Shown: positions 9,808-18,919 of the stretch, piece after piece
Layout: the number at the start of each line of letters is the position of its first letter
Position numbering within the stretch: the first letter of the stretch is position 1
Assembly (NCBI GenBank): GCA_003427395.1
Contig: BFEA01000129.1
Span: 1,530,191 to 1,559,893 of the forward strand
From: Chara braunii
Lineage: Eukaryota > Streptophyta > Charophyceae > Charales > Characeae
Direction: 5' to 3'
DNA length: 29,703 bases
Position numbers and translations under genes: made by a program
Notes under the pieces: model-generated
Databases searched by the model: none
What the model saw: only the letters and a program-made list of their open reading frames with translations
Told to the model about the DNA's origin: nothing

Positions 9808-11095
9808 TTTCGAGGCCCCCCGTTTGTCTATCTGACCACGCACTGATCAAATGTAGCAGATGGTCCACTAGGCCTGTTGTTTTTTGTTTTTTTAAATTAT
9901 AAAAGTCTATGGTGTTGTAGAGGCAAGTCGCTGAGTACACAGTGATCACCTGGAGTAGTAGGCCGCGGGTGTCCTGGAATATCGGACCACCTCCCATCCC
10001 ATCCTTACGTCAATGCTCCTAGTTCCACAGACCAAGGGTCTCGCTCCACTACTCTAGACTCTCGAAGATTTTTGAGAGTGAGTGTAGAGCTGTCAGACTC
10101 TAGAAACGACTGAAAAAGAGAACATCGCTCCACTTACTCTAAAAGGTCGAGCTCAAGAAGGCCTCTCGGATGTCAGACCGCTCTTCGAGAGAGCTACACG
10201 ACACGGCCAGCACGTTGTTGTCCGCCCAGACTCCAGGTGCACTCCAAAAAATTGCTCAACTTTCGAAGGTCCTGGATGCCTCCCTTGAAATTCCCGCCGC
10301 TGCAGGCGGGAGCTCTCGAATCGTCCTCGAATCGTCAAGAGTGCCACGGGAGAGGAGGTTCTGACAACTCAAGAAATGCATTTTCGTGAGTGTGTTTCAT
10401 GAGGTCGTGGAGCGACGATGGATTCTGGCCATTTTCGTGAGTAGATACTGACAGCTCAAGAACCCGAATTCCAGACCTGGCGTCTAGAGTAAGTGGAGCG
10501 GTGCCTGTGATAAGCTCAGACCCGTACCTCGCGGCTTTCCGTATCCTTGAGGAAAAATCCCACGAAAGCCCTGAAGTACGGATGCGGACAGCAAGGGGTT
10601 TTTCTTTCTTTTCGCTTTTGTTTTCTTTTCGAAACGGCTTTTTCATTTTGTTTGGTTAATAACTCCCGCGTGGGCGAATAGCGGCCGCGGCATGGAAACC
10701 AAGAAACGGGTGCGGTTGGGACTTTTTGAATTTTTGCGCGCGCACGCCTAAGCTCCGATTTCTTCGCGCGTCTCGCACCCCCGTTTCTTGCTTTGCATCC
10801 CCGCGGCATCTTCCTTTCTTGCTGCGCGCGCTTCCCTCAGGACGGACTCTTCGTCTTCCCCTACGCCAAGCTTGATCCTTACCCCGTCTTCCTCCGCGAA
10901 GTGATTGGCTCCGTAGTTGGGATGCTCGGATCAAGGTGGAGAGCGGAAAACCGCGCACTTGAACGAACACCCCAATCACGTAGGACCATGCAACCCCGCG
11001 GGTCAAGCCCTCTAACTCCCCACCGTTCTTCTGTCCTGCTCATCTACAACCTGCGCTGCCCGCACCTCGCGCTGACAACCCGCCGCCTCCCGCGC

Positions 11096-11102
11096 TATAA
11101 AT
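11096..11102 (+). promoter_or_regulatory. TATA box of the 5' LTR
   Basis: TATAAAT in a GC-rich setting, kept at the equivalent place in the 3' LTR (21744-21750) and followed within about 20-30 bases by a CTCTCTCTCT stretch like plant pyrimidine-patch start sites. It is the likely core promoter for the genomic RNA. Confidence 0.7.
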
Positions 11103-11678
11103 TCGCGCAGCCCTCTCCTCTCTCTCTCTTTGATCTCGGCTGCAATGCTGCGCAAGCTATGGGCGGAAGTCCGCGGCGCCGAACAGGCTCGACGAGCCCA
11201 AGGACGGGCGGAGTGACGACGTGGGGTGGGCCCACGGTAGTCTCCCGGCGAAGCAGTCAGAGGGAATGAGCAGTGGTGGGGATTGGACACCGGCCGCGGC
11301 AGGGCCTTGTGGCTATGGTGGGCGGTGGTCTTGGGAGATTTTGAAGACTGCGCGTGAGGGCGGCAGTTAATTGAAATTTTTGTGTACAAGAAGGACTCGC
11401 TTTTATCTCCATTGCTGCTTTGTCCATGCATGTCGTGCGTGTGAAGCCCCGAGTGATGGGAGCTGATCGTGCGCATGAGTGATGTCGAAGGTCTATGGAT
11501 GATTAAATGTTCTGTCAAGGGTTGTTGATTGCATGCATGTATGTGTGTATGTACTTGTCCGGGCGGGGACGGGGAAACTGAACTGGGAAGGGCCGTCTGC
11601 TTAGGAGTACGAGCGTGTCGATCCTGTTGTTCGCCTCCCCTCCGCGGTTTTTTCTGCGCGCACGCGCAGTCTCGGCGT

Positions 11679-11680
<2 letters not shown>

Positions 11681-11761
<81 letters not shown>
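11681..11761. repeat. (CT)n tract within the 5' LTR
   Basis: 81 bases of pure CT repeat downstream of the TATA box, so it is expected in the transcribed leader. The 3' LTR has the same tract at 77 bases. Confidence 0.95.
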
Positions 11762-11762
<1 letters not shown>

Positions 11763-11820
11763 AGCGCCTTCCTTTTTGTACTGATAGTCATCACTTTTGA
11801 ACTCCTCGTCCCTGTCCCGG

Positions 11821-11828
11821 TGACGTCA
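11821..11828. promoter_or_regulatory. TGACGTCA palindrome (bZIP-type site) in the 5' LTR
   Basis: A perfect 8-bp TGACGTCA, the consensus bound by plant TGA/bZIP factors and animal CREB, kept at 22465-22472 in the 3' LTR. It lies downstream of the TATA box. Whether it is used is unknown. Confidence 0.4.
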
Positions 11829-12831
11829 ACCGCTTGCGTCCGCGCGGACGGTCGACGCCCCCACGAGGGAAAGAGAGCTTCGATTTCACCATCTTCCTCC
11901 GACGCACTAACTCAGAGAGAGAAGGTTGCATCGAGTGTTGTATGGAGTCGATGTTGGTTCGGATGACCGGGAGCGCGGGATCTTGCCCGTGTTCATCACG
12001 TACCGTCGATCGTCTCATCTCGCTACCGACCTTCCCTATCACAGATGACGACGACGTCTACTGCAATGCGGACGTACGACGCGCGCTGAGGCGAACGGAG
12101 CAAGTGTGTTGGCGAGACCCGCCTCGGGCTTGTGATATAAGGGGGAACGGGTTTGTCTTGATTGATCGTTTTGATTCCCCGACTCTCATCTTGCCTTATA
12201 CGGGTTTAACGTTTTGATTGTTGCTGGTGTCGCCAGGGGGACTCGTGTTCTTGGCGACGCTTGGTCCTGGGGTACGAGGGAGCGACACGTTTCCCCGAGC
12301 TCTCCCGTAATGCGGGGGCGCTGCCCGTGCAATTTCGAATTCGGATTCCGGCGAGTCCTCCCACCGTTTCACCCTCTCGGAACCTTCCGCGCGGACTTTG
12401 CGAGTCCGATGCCGAGGCTTGAAGATCTTGAACCAACCACCTCTACAGCAAAAACCCGATGGTCCGGTCACTTCGTGAGGCCGATGATGGGGCCAGAAGG
12501 CTTCGAACCGACTACCTATCCCCCAAGCCCGTGACGGCCGGAGTTCGGTCTTCCGCCGCCATGGCCCTCTCCCCTTGACGCCTTTTTTCGTCCTGATACA
12601 CGACGGTAATTCGTTTTCGCGGAAACCCTTCTGATTTTATCGTTTCGAAGTGATCCGACCCCCACGGGACTTCGCGACGACAGTTCGACTCCGGGGTAAC
12701 CTCTGGCATGAAACAAGAGCCTCCCGTTATGTCCAGGAGACTCAACCCCTACGGCCAAAAATCCTCGGCCACGCCCCTCCTAGAACTCGGATCGGCGACC
12801 CAGTACGGGAAGCTGTGAGGGGACGTGAGGT

Positions 12832-12843
12832 TGGTATCAGAGC
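12832..12843 (+). promoter_or_regulatory. Primer-binding site for initiator Met tRNA
   Basis: TGGTATCAGAGC directly after the 5' LTR is complementary to the 3' end of plant initiator-Met tRNA, the usual primer for minus-strand synthesis in plant Ty3/gypsy and copia elements. It fixes the 5' LTR end and the element's orientation. Confidence 0.92.
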
Positions 12844-13013
12844 TGATTCGTTTCGGCTCCGAGGTTTTCCTAGGACGATTACCCTGTTTCAGAGTTTTTT
12901 TTTCCTTTTTGATATTTTTCGCATTTTTTAGTAGGCTGGCTTCCCGCCGACGGCGGCCCGCGAGTAGCAATCAGAAACGAGCGAGAGGCTGGGCTCGAGG
13001 TCCGCCTCCCGCG

Positions 13014-14636
13014 ATGGTCGAACCCAGAATTGGGGGTGGAAACGACGATGATAACCACGCGGGGATGGCCAATCATCCCCTGTATTTTGTACCTCCTCCC
13101 TCCGAGGTTCCCATTTTTTCCGAAGATGATACCAACCCTCGCACCTGGCTAGCTGCCTTGAAAGCCCAGGGCTGGTCGGACCAGTTGCTCCGAGAACGAA
13201 TTCCCGGAAGGTTAGCTGAAACTGCTTTTGAGTGGTATGGACAGAACCCTTTCACTAATTGGTTAGCCTTCCATAGGAAATTTCTCGACAGATTTGATCA
13301 CATCGCACCAGGGCAATGCCTCCGTCTAATAAAGGAATATACGCAGCAGCCTCGGGAGACCTTGGCTAGATATGCTGAACGCTTTACGTACCTAGCGGAA
13401 CGCTCCGGGGTGGACGAGAAAATGGTACGGACTGATTTCATCAGAGGATTGTCAGATTCTCGCCTGCGAAAAAAGATCCGCAAGAAATGCAACCCTATAG
13501 AACATACCCTGACGGAGCTAATTCAGTATGCAATTAAGTACGGGAAGGAAAATTACGATGTGGACCTGGATTCAGAATCCGACGAAGACGACCCTTCGGA
13601 TGTTCGACGCAATAGCTACTCCACTGCTGCACGAATGTTCGAAGATTGCTTCGGGTTGGGTCCGACAAAAAAAGGCTCGGATCGGAAAGCTTCTTCCTCT
13701 GCTTCGACCTCCCGTCGCTCTAGTCAAGCACAAGGAGGCCGGGGCGAGGAAGAAGTGTCCATGAAAGAGGTTGCAGCCCAATTAGTTACGGTAGTGGCCC
13801 CATTGACGGAGTCTGTTCAGGGCCTGCAGCGGCAACGCATAGCCGCCGCACAATGGCAACAAGCGGCTATGGCCGCCGGGGCCCCTATGATAAGACCGGC
13901 CGTGGCCGGGGCTGTCCCGCCCCTACGCTGTTATAACTGTAATCAGCTAGGCCACCTTGCCAAAGATTGTCCGAAACATCGAACTCAGGGTGGGCCCGCT
14001 GGGCCCACCGGACCTTCCCAAATCCCGATGGCTGCTCCAACCGCTGCAGGACAGGGGAGGGTAGCCACGGTAATGGACACACGAACGACGGAGATGGTGA
14101 CCCCTGCGGCCACTAAGATAGGACCTGATGAGTATATGGCGGCAGCGATGTTCGAACACGGGACCATCGGAGTGATACGTCACGTCCAACGGAGTACCGA
14201 GGAAAGCGACCTCAGGCCGTGGCGACCAGGGTTCGAAGATCCTGCGGCCCCTGGCCCTGAGTATAAAGACGGTCTCATCGACGTGTTGGATGCATTGAAG
14301 GCTCTGGATCTACGGATCCCCGTCCCTATTCCCTATCTGCTAACCGTTTCCGAAGCGGCTAACGAAAAGTTGATCGAACGATGCCTCAAAAACACGCGCC
14401 GCTTCGAGGAAAGTCGAAAGGGCAAAGAGTCGGTCCTACGAGACCTACCCCCAAACGAAGAGTCACAGCCCTGGACCTCAAAGGTGCACGAAGCCAACCG
14501 GATAGGAATGATCCAGACCGTAGATCCTGCCTCGGAAAAACCCGAGGTCTTCCTCCGAGCCTATCCTATAACCTGGAAAAGCGTTGAGTGTGACTGCGAG
14601 GTCAGGGGAAATCCCTCGGCCGCCATCCTAGACTAA
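13014..14636 (+). CDS. gag: Retrotransposon Gag polyprotein, running into protease
   Basis: Gag forms the particle that packages element RNA. From the ATG at 13014 the frame gives 540 residues. The frame is open further upstream to 12825, but that part covers the PBS leader. The central region (about 13110-13560) is the plant retrotransposon Gag domain, with motifs such as WLAALKAQGW, EYTQQPRETLARYAERF and DFIRGL. An acidic and then basic linker follows, and a CCHC zinc knuckle lies at 13929-13970 (C-x2-C-x4-H-x4-C). The ~220 residues after the knuckle lead into the protease N-terminus. The frame closes at a TAA (14634-14636) directly after the protease's first active-site Asp. The same frame stays open beyond it. 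Confidence 0.88.
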   Translation: MVEPRIGGGNDDDNHAGMANHPLYFVPPPSEVPIFSEDDTNPRTWLAALKAQGWSDQLLRERIPGRLAETAFEWYGQNPFTNWLAFHRKFLDRFDHIAPGQCLRLIKEYTQQPRETLARYAERFTYLAERSGVDEKMVRTDFIRGLSDSRLRKKIRKKCNPIEHTLTELIQYAIKYGKENYDVDLDSESDEDDPSDVRRNSYSTAARMFEDCFGLGPTKKGSDRKASSSASTSRRSSQAQGGRGEEEVSMKEVAAQLVTVVAPLTESVQGLQRQRIAAAQWQQAAMAAGAPMIRPAVAGAVPPLRCYNCNQLGHLAKDCPKHRTQGGPAGPTGPSQIPMAAPTAAGQGRVATVMDTRTTEMVTPAATKIGPDEYMAAAMFEHGTIGVIRHVQRSTEESDLRPWRPGFEDPAAPGPEYKDGLIDVLDALKALDLRIPVPIPYLLTVSEAANEKLIERCLKNTRRFEESRKGKESVLRDLPPNEESQPWTSKVHEANRIGMIQTVDPASEKPEVFLRAYPITWKSVECDCEVRGNPSAAILD

Positions 14637-15311
14637 GGATCGTCAGCGGTCGCCATTTCTTGGAGATTGACGAAACAATTGGGAAGGGAAGGACAGGTTC
14701 AGCCCCTCCGACCGGATGAACTGTATATATCTGCTACGGAAGACAGTATTCATTGTAAAGGGCGAATAACGAACGTGCCTATACGGGTGGGGTGGGTGCA
14801 TTGTTTGTGCGACGCAATCGTGCTGGACGTACAGGCGTATGATGTTCTGCTAGGCATTCCGTGGCAGGCGGCGGTCGGAGCGCGAATGCACTTTGACAGC
14901 TGTAAGGTGGTGCTCACCTCGGCCCACCCCAAACCACAAACGATACCAATGAGATTGGCGGTGCGTATGCGTATCGAGCCGGCGGCTCGAATCACCACGA
15001 AAGCCCACCAAATCAACATGACCCGACGCCTGGCGCCAGGCGAAAATGAAATCTCGTCGGGAACTGGTGAGATTGACGTTCCCGACAGATATCCGATCCG
15101 GGTTCAGGATCAGTGGTGCCATTCCTGGCGACGAGAACCCCTAGAGATAGTTCGAAGTGAGTCCAATTGGTCGCACGCGTTCTCCTCCGTGGTGCAGGGG
15201 GAACCCCTGCTGAGGGTGTCCCGAATAGCTGACCTTTCGGAACCCCCTGCATCCTTATATCTCAGGACCAACCCCCTACCTGAAAGATTTACCGAGCTGA
15301 GGGGGCTGTGA
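14637..15311 (+). CDS. Aspartic protease segment and linker of Pol (no own start)
   Basis: Continues the gag frame after the TAA. The residues GSSAVAIS follow the stop, so Asp (14631-14633), the TAA and Gly (14637-14639) together occupy the place of the family's D-(S/T)-G catalytic triplet. About 80 residues on comes YDVLLGIPW, the second hallmark of retropepsins (hydrophobic-LLG), then a GARMHFD segment. The domain, about 100 residues, is otherwise complete. The rest, to the TGA at 15309-15311, is an unrecognised linker. As written the stop separates the catalytic Asp from the rest of the enzyme. Either this is an inactivating mutation or the codon is read through. Confidence 0.75.
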   Translation, partial: GSSAVAISWRLTKQLGREGQVQPLRPDELYISATEDSIHCKGRITNVPIRVGWVHCLCDAIVLDVQAYDVLLGIPWQAAVGARMHFDSCKVVLTSAHPKPQTIPMRLAVRMRIEPAARITTKAHQINMTRRLAPGENEISSGTGEIDVPDRYPIRVQDQWCHSWRREPLEIVRSESNWSHAFSSVVQGEPLLRVSRIADLSEPPASLYLRTNPLPERFTELRGL

Positions 15312-17186
15312 GATTTATCTTTTCGACCTCCACGGCCTCTACTCACGAATGAAAAAGCCGCGATACTCTTGAAAGAGGGGGTGTCGTTTCAACCCCGAGC
15401 CAGGGAATATCGGTGGGGACCGAGGGAAATGACGCAGGCCTTCTCGGTAGAACCCTCGGTCGAACCCGAACTGGACAGTGACAGTGACATGGAAAGCGAG
15501 CCGATGAGTCCGGCGGACAGTCAACTTATTGCGATTGTCCTTTCGGCGAAAACCGACAACTCTTTGTTTGGGTCCTCGCCCGATGCCAGCGCGGCAGTCC
15601 CCACGATTATGACGACGGTCTCCCTTCCTGGGGGAACCGTAGAAGTTCAGTTACCAGCCTGTGTTCCGGATGAATATAGACGCCTCCTCCTAGCGGTTAT
15701 ACGGGCCTATCATGAGGCCGTCAGTATTCAGGACCACGACATAGGGCTAACCCCTTTGATACAGCACGCGATTGATACCGGGGATCACGCCCCGATACAT
15801 TGCCGACCGTACCGATATTCCCTTAAAGAAAGATTGCTGGAGTGTGAAAGGGTACGGGAATTCGAGCGGTTGGGGTGGGTCGAACCATCGCTGGGACCGT
15901 GGCCTTTTCCCGTGGTCCTCATGCCAAAACGAAATGGTTCGGTCCGGGTATGTATCGACTACCGAAAATTGAACGCTATCACTACCAAAGATGTGTATCC
16001 CCTGCCGCGAATCGACGATTTATTAGATGCCATCGGGTCCGCTCGAGTCTTTTCCAAGTTCGATATCCGACATGGCTTTCACCATGTCGCAGTCCGACCG
16101 GAAGACCGACCCAAAACCTCTTTTGTCCTATTTGAGGGCACGTGGCAATGGGTCCGGTGTCCCATGGGAATTTGTAACGCCCCTGCAACGTTTCAACGGG
16201 CCATGAATAAGACCTTCGCTGAGTTCGTTAACAAAACTCGACTAACCCAGCCCTTGATCAACTTGTGCGTGATTGTGTACATGGATGATATTTTGGTCTT
16301 TTCAAAAACACACGAGTACCACGTGGAACACATCGAGTGGGTTTTGCATGCACTGAAAGATGCGGAGTTCAAAGTGGCCCTGAAGAAAAGCGAGTTCTTA
16401 TTGTTAGAGATCTCATTCTTGGGGTACATCGTCACGGTCGATGGACTAAAACCGGATCCGAGGAAGGTGGCAGCGGTTCAAGAAGCCCCGACGCCGGTCA
16501 CACTCATCCAGGCTCGGGCTTTTCTAGGGCTGGCATCCTATTACCGACGCTTCATCAAGGGGTTCGCCGGTGTAGCGAAACCCCTAACGAACCTAGTGAA
16601 GAAAGAGGGGCAACTGATCTGGACGCCGGAATGCGAAGCGGTGTTTCATGCGTTGAAGGAGGCTCTGACATCTTCTCCTGTGCTGGCGCGTCCCGATCCG
16701 ACAAGACCGTTCGCACTGTACACAGACAGGCAGCCTCAGGCGATATCGGCGGTACTGACTCAGCACGGGGTGGACGGAAGGGAACACGTCATTGAGTATG
16801 CGTCCAAGACGCTGAGCCAAGCGCAGGCTAATTACGAAGCGTGCAAAGGTGAATGCATGGCGGTGGTGTGGGGGATCCAGCATTTCCGACCGTATCTTTA
16901 CGGCCAGAAATTCGTGCAGGTAACGGATCATCAGCCGCTGCTGTCCCTACGCAACAACACGGACTACACGGGGACGCTGGGCAGGTGGGCGGTGCGTCTG
17001 CAAGACTATGACTTCGACATCCGCCACCGTGCCACGCGGCAGCATGGCAACGCCGATGGATTGACGCGCCTCATGCGGCCCAACAAGTGTCCCGCCAACG
17101 AGCGACTCATTCCGTGGAGGTCAGAAGCCGCGGCGACGAAACTGCGCTACGGGGAGCTACATGTGCTGCGCAAAGACGACGCCTGA
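15312..17186 (+). CDS. pol: Reverse transcriptase - RNase H segment of Pol
   Basis: Same frame as gag, uninterrupted from after the TGA at 15309. RT copies element RNA into DNA. The fingers/palm motifs are visible: a catalytic Asp in FSKFDIRHGF (codon 16062), PMGICNAPATFQRAMN, and YMDDIL (16278-16289) with the two catalytic Asp. About nine extra residues precede YMDD compared with typical gypsy RT. The connection motif SYYRRFIKGFA follows. RNase H of the Ty3 type has the acidic set Asp 16725, Glu 16851, Asp 16926 and Asp 17055 (in HGNADGLTR). Its first motif reads TDRQPQA where relatives usually have TDAS. The frame ends at a TGA just past RNase H, where the next module continues in another frame. 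Confidence 0.92.
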   Translation, partial: DLSFRPPRPLLTNEKAAILLKEGVSFQPRAREYRWGPREMTQAFSVEPSVEPELDSDSDMESEPMSPADSQLIAIVLSAKTDNSLFGSSPDASAAVPTIMTTVSLPGGTVEVQLPACVPDEYRRLLLAVIRAYHEAVSIQDHDIGLTPLIQHAIDTGDHAPIHCRPYRYSLKERLLECERVREFERLGWVEPSLGPWPFPVVLMPKRNGSVRVCIDYRKLNAITTKDVYPLPRIDDLLDAIGSARVFSKFDIRHGFHHVAVRPEDRPKTSFVLFEGTWQWVRCPMGICNAPATFQRAMNKTFAEFVNKTRLTQPLINLCVIVYMDDILVFSKTHEYHVEHIEWVLHALKDAEFKVALKKSEFLLLEISFLGYIVTVDGLKPDPRKVAAVQEAPTPVTLIQARAFLGLASYYRRFIKGFAGVAKPLTNLVKKEGQLIWTPECEAVFHALKEALTSSPVLARPDPTRPFALYTDRQPQAISAVLTQHGVDGREHVIEYASKTLSQAQANYEACKGECMAVVWGIQHFRPYLYGQKFVQVTDHQPLLSLRNNTDYTGTLGRWAVRLQDYDFDIRHRATRQHGNADGLTRLMRPNKCPANERLIPWRSEAAATKLRYGELHVLRKDDA

Positions 17187-17598
17187 GTCCGAAATGGAGG
17201 CTTCGCCGGAGATGGCAGACGCTATCTCTCTACCCTCATCCAACTCCCTCGCTCTCTCGACTAGTCCCTACTCGTCCCCTGAAACGCATCTAAGTCCCTG
17301 TTTCTTCTGTAACTTGCCTATGGTCCCGGACCACGAAGGGTCACATCCGGGAGGGCCCAGTTTTCTTTTGTGGGTGCAGTGTAGTCAGTGTCAAGCGGTC
17401 AAATCCCACGGACAATGCGTTAGGTACCGAAGTGAAAAGACGTGGGTCTGTCCCAACTGCAGAATGGACCAAGTCCCTACCGAGAAAAGGTATCTGGACG
17501 CACGGACCGCCGACGGATTCGTGCCAAGTGCCCGCCGGGCAGAAGTCTTTACGGACCTTCTGTTGCTACGGAGGCTGTCAGGCGACTCGCTGTCATAA
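17187..17598 (+). CDS. PHD-finger module between RNase H and integrase
   Basis: Frame +1 relative to RT, open from before 17161, so it overlaps the RT-RH end by about 26 bases. It has no clear own start and is probably joined by recoding or separated by decay. It encodes a Cys4-His-Cys3 zinc finger at 17299-17460: CFFC, then C-x2-C in WVQCSQC, H-x2-C in HGQC, and the final C-x2-C in WVCPNC. The Trp two residues before the last Cys pair is a PHD hallmark. PHD fingers typically read histone H3 tails, so a targeting role comparable to the chromodomain of chromoviruses is plausible but inferred. The frame ends at TAA 17596-17598, yet stays open after it into integrase. Confidence 0.75.
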
Positions 17599-18141
17599 AT
17601 TACCAAAGCCGAGCGGCGGAGAGTCACGGAGCGGGCGCAGGACTATCGCTGGCAGGGACCGAGGTTACAAAAACGAAAAGTCGATGATGACGGAGGGTCT
17701 AGCTGGTTGACGGTTCCACACCCTTTCGCTAGGTTCGATTGGACACGAGCCGCTCATGAAGAAGATGCGGTTCATTTCGCGGTCAAGTACACGGAAAAAG
17801 CCATCGAAAAGAATAGATGGTACAGGTCGGGAATTCGGGAAGATGTGAAATACATCGTCCAGAATTGCCCGGCCTGCGCGGCGGATAGGGCGCCGGTACA
17901 GATGCCTCGGACGATGGTGCCTACTCGTGTAGAGCGCCCCTTTCATAGGGTTAGCATCGACACAACGGATATCAACGTTCCGAGAGGTCCCGTAGATCAG
18001 GGAGAGCTCAATGTTCTTTTAGTGCCCGTCGATCATTTTTCGAAATGGATCGAGGCGTACCCTATGACCAGCCGGAATTTTGTGCATGCATCTAGACGTA
18101 GAAAAGGTACACATGGACAATGGGTCGGAATTTCAAGGTGA
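17599..18141 (+). CDS. Integrase N-terminal part (HHCC zinc domain and first core Asp)
   Basis: Integrase joins element DNA to the chromosome. This frame, the same as the PHD module, carries the HHCC zinc domain: His codons at 17755 and 17773, then C-x2-C in NCPACA near 17866-17877, with WYRSGIREDVKYIV between them as in the usual FYWPGM-DV segment. The core begins with PFHRVSIDTT, whose Asp (17959-17961) is the first catalytic residue, and VPVDHFSKWIEAYP. After that the frame diverges from the family and stops at 18141. The remaining core is in the next frame. The Asp-to-Asp distance is about 52 codons against roughly 60 in relatives, so a small deletion accompanies the shift. Confidence 0.8.
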   Translation: MTKAERRRVTERAQDYRWQGPRLQKRKVDDDGGSSWLTVPHPFARFDWTRAAHEEDAVHFAVKYTEKAIEKNRWYRSGIREDVKYIVQNCPACAADRAPVQMPRTMVPTRVERPFHRVSIDTTDINVPRGPVDQGELNVLLVPVDHFSKWIEAYPMTSRNFVHASRRRKGTHGQWVGISR

Positions 18142-18919
18142 AGTAGAACGTCACCTAGTCAGGGCGGACGTTAAGATTATCTACTCGTCGGGGCATTGGC
18201 CTCAAGCCAATGGCCTGGTAGAGAATGTCAACCGACTGATTAAGACTGCTCTTAGACGGAATATCACTGCGGGAAACACCCGACCCTGGCCTGTCATTGT
18301 CGACCACATTTTGGCCGTCTATCGGGCTACCCCACACGGTAGTACTGGGGTGTCCCCCTTCCAACTGAGAATCAATAGTGTCCCTCGGGTGCACTTGTCA
18401 CCCTTGGTAGGTACGGAAGTTAGAGCAACAAGGGCCCAACACAGAGATAAGGCCCGCCACTACATGGACTTAATGGCTAGGGCCTATCCCCCATTAGCTC
18501 GCCGGCGACAGCGGGCCATAGATCGGACGCATCAACGGCAGATCCGCGATTATGAGAACCGACATGCGTCCGCGGGACGACTTGCTCGCTATAAAATTGG
18601 GGACTTGGTGCAGGTACGGAAATCCGCGCGCTCCTCCAAGATCCACCCGCGCTACATAGGCATTTACGAGGTAACGGAAGTTGGCGCACAGGGACAGCAC
18701 TCCGTGAAGCTGATTCCCCGTCACAACTCCCAGGCCCGACCGCTGACACGGCACGCTGCCACGCTCCGGCCCTTCCAGCCATCGCTAGGCCCCATACGGA
18801 CCCCCGCTCCTGTGAGATCATCCTCTCCTTCTTCGTCTTCCTCCTTTTCCCGATCTGCCTCGTCCATTGGTGCTGAGAGTTTCAGGGAACAGGATGAACC
18901 ATCGCCAGCCGGAGCATGA
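18080..18919 (+). CDS. Integrase C-terminal part (core end and GPY/F-like domain)
   Basis: Frame +1 relative to the N-terminal part and overlapping it by about 60 bases. It carries the second catalytic Asp (18116-18118, in HMDNGSEF) and the Glu (18221-18223, in HWPQANGLVENVNRL), at the usual spacing of about 35. Then come AVYRATPHGSTGVSPFQL and an SH3-like GPY/F domain (KIGDLVQVRKSARSS then HPRYIGIYEVTEV). The tail is proline- and serine-rich, with no chromodomain visible. Its last 26 bases overlap the ATG of the next ORF. The core is split across frames, so a functional integrase cannot be made without recoding. Loss by mutation is the simpler view. Confidence 0.85.
   Translation: MCMHLDVEKVHMDNGSEFQGEVERHLVRADVKIIYSSGHWPQANGLVENVNRLIKTALRRNITAGNTRPWPVIVDHILAVYRATPHGSTGVSPFQLRINSVPRVHLSPLVGTEVRATRAQHRDKARHYMDLMARAYPPLARRRQRAIDRTHQRQIRDYENRHASAGRLARYKIGDLVQVRKSARSSKIHPRYIGIYEVTEVGAQGQHSVKLIPRHNSQARPLTRHAATLRPFQPSLGPIRTPAPVRSSSPSSSSSFSRSASSIGAESFREQDEPSPAGA

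Larger units (their letters stand above)
10506..12831 (+). repeat. 5' LTR (about 2.33 kb)
   Basis: Starts TGTGATAAGCTCAGACCCG and ends ...GTGAGGT immediately before the primer-binding site. It aligns throughout with 21154-23516. It contains a TATA box (11096-11102), a pyrimidine-rich stretch just after it, an 81-base CT tract (11681-11761) and a TGACGTCA palindrome (11821-11828). Compared with the 3' LTR it lacks about 42 bases near 12211. Reading frames inside the LTR appear on both strands and in both copies; I regard them as non-coding. Confidence 0.92.

Noticed and set aside
10793-12534. Frames inside the 5' LTR, duplicated in the 3' LTR
   Set aside because: They occur on both strands in a GC-rich LTR and are shared only because the LTRs are copies. 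No domain is seen.
12480-12535. tRNA-like string GGCTTCGAACC in the LTR
   Set aside because: It has a B-box-like core, but no A box at tRNA spacing and no cloverleaf, so it is a chance match.
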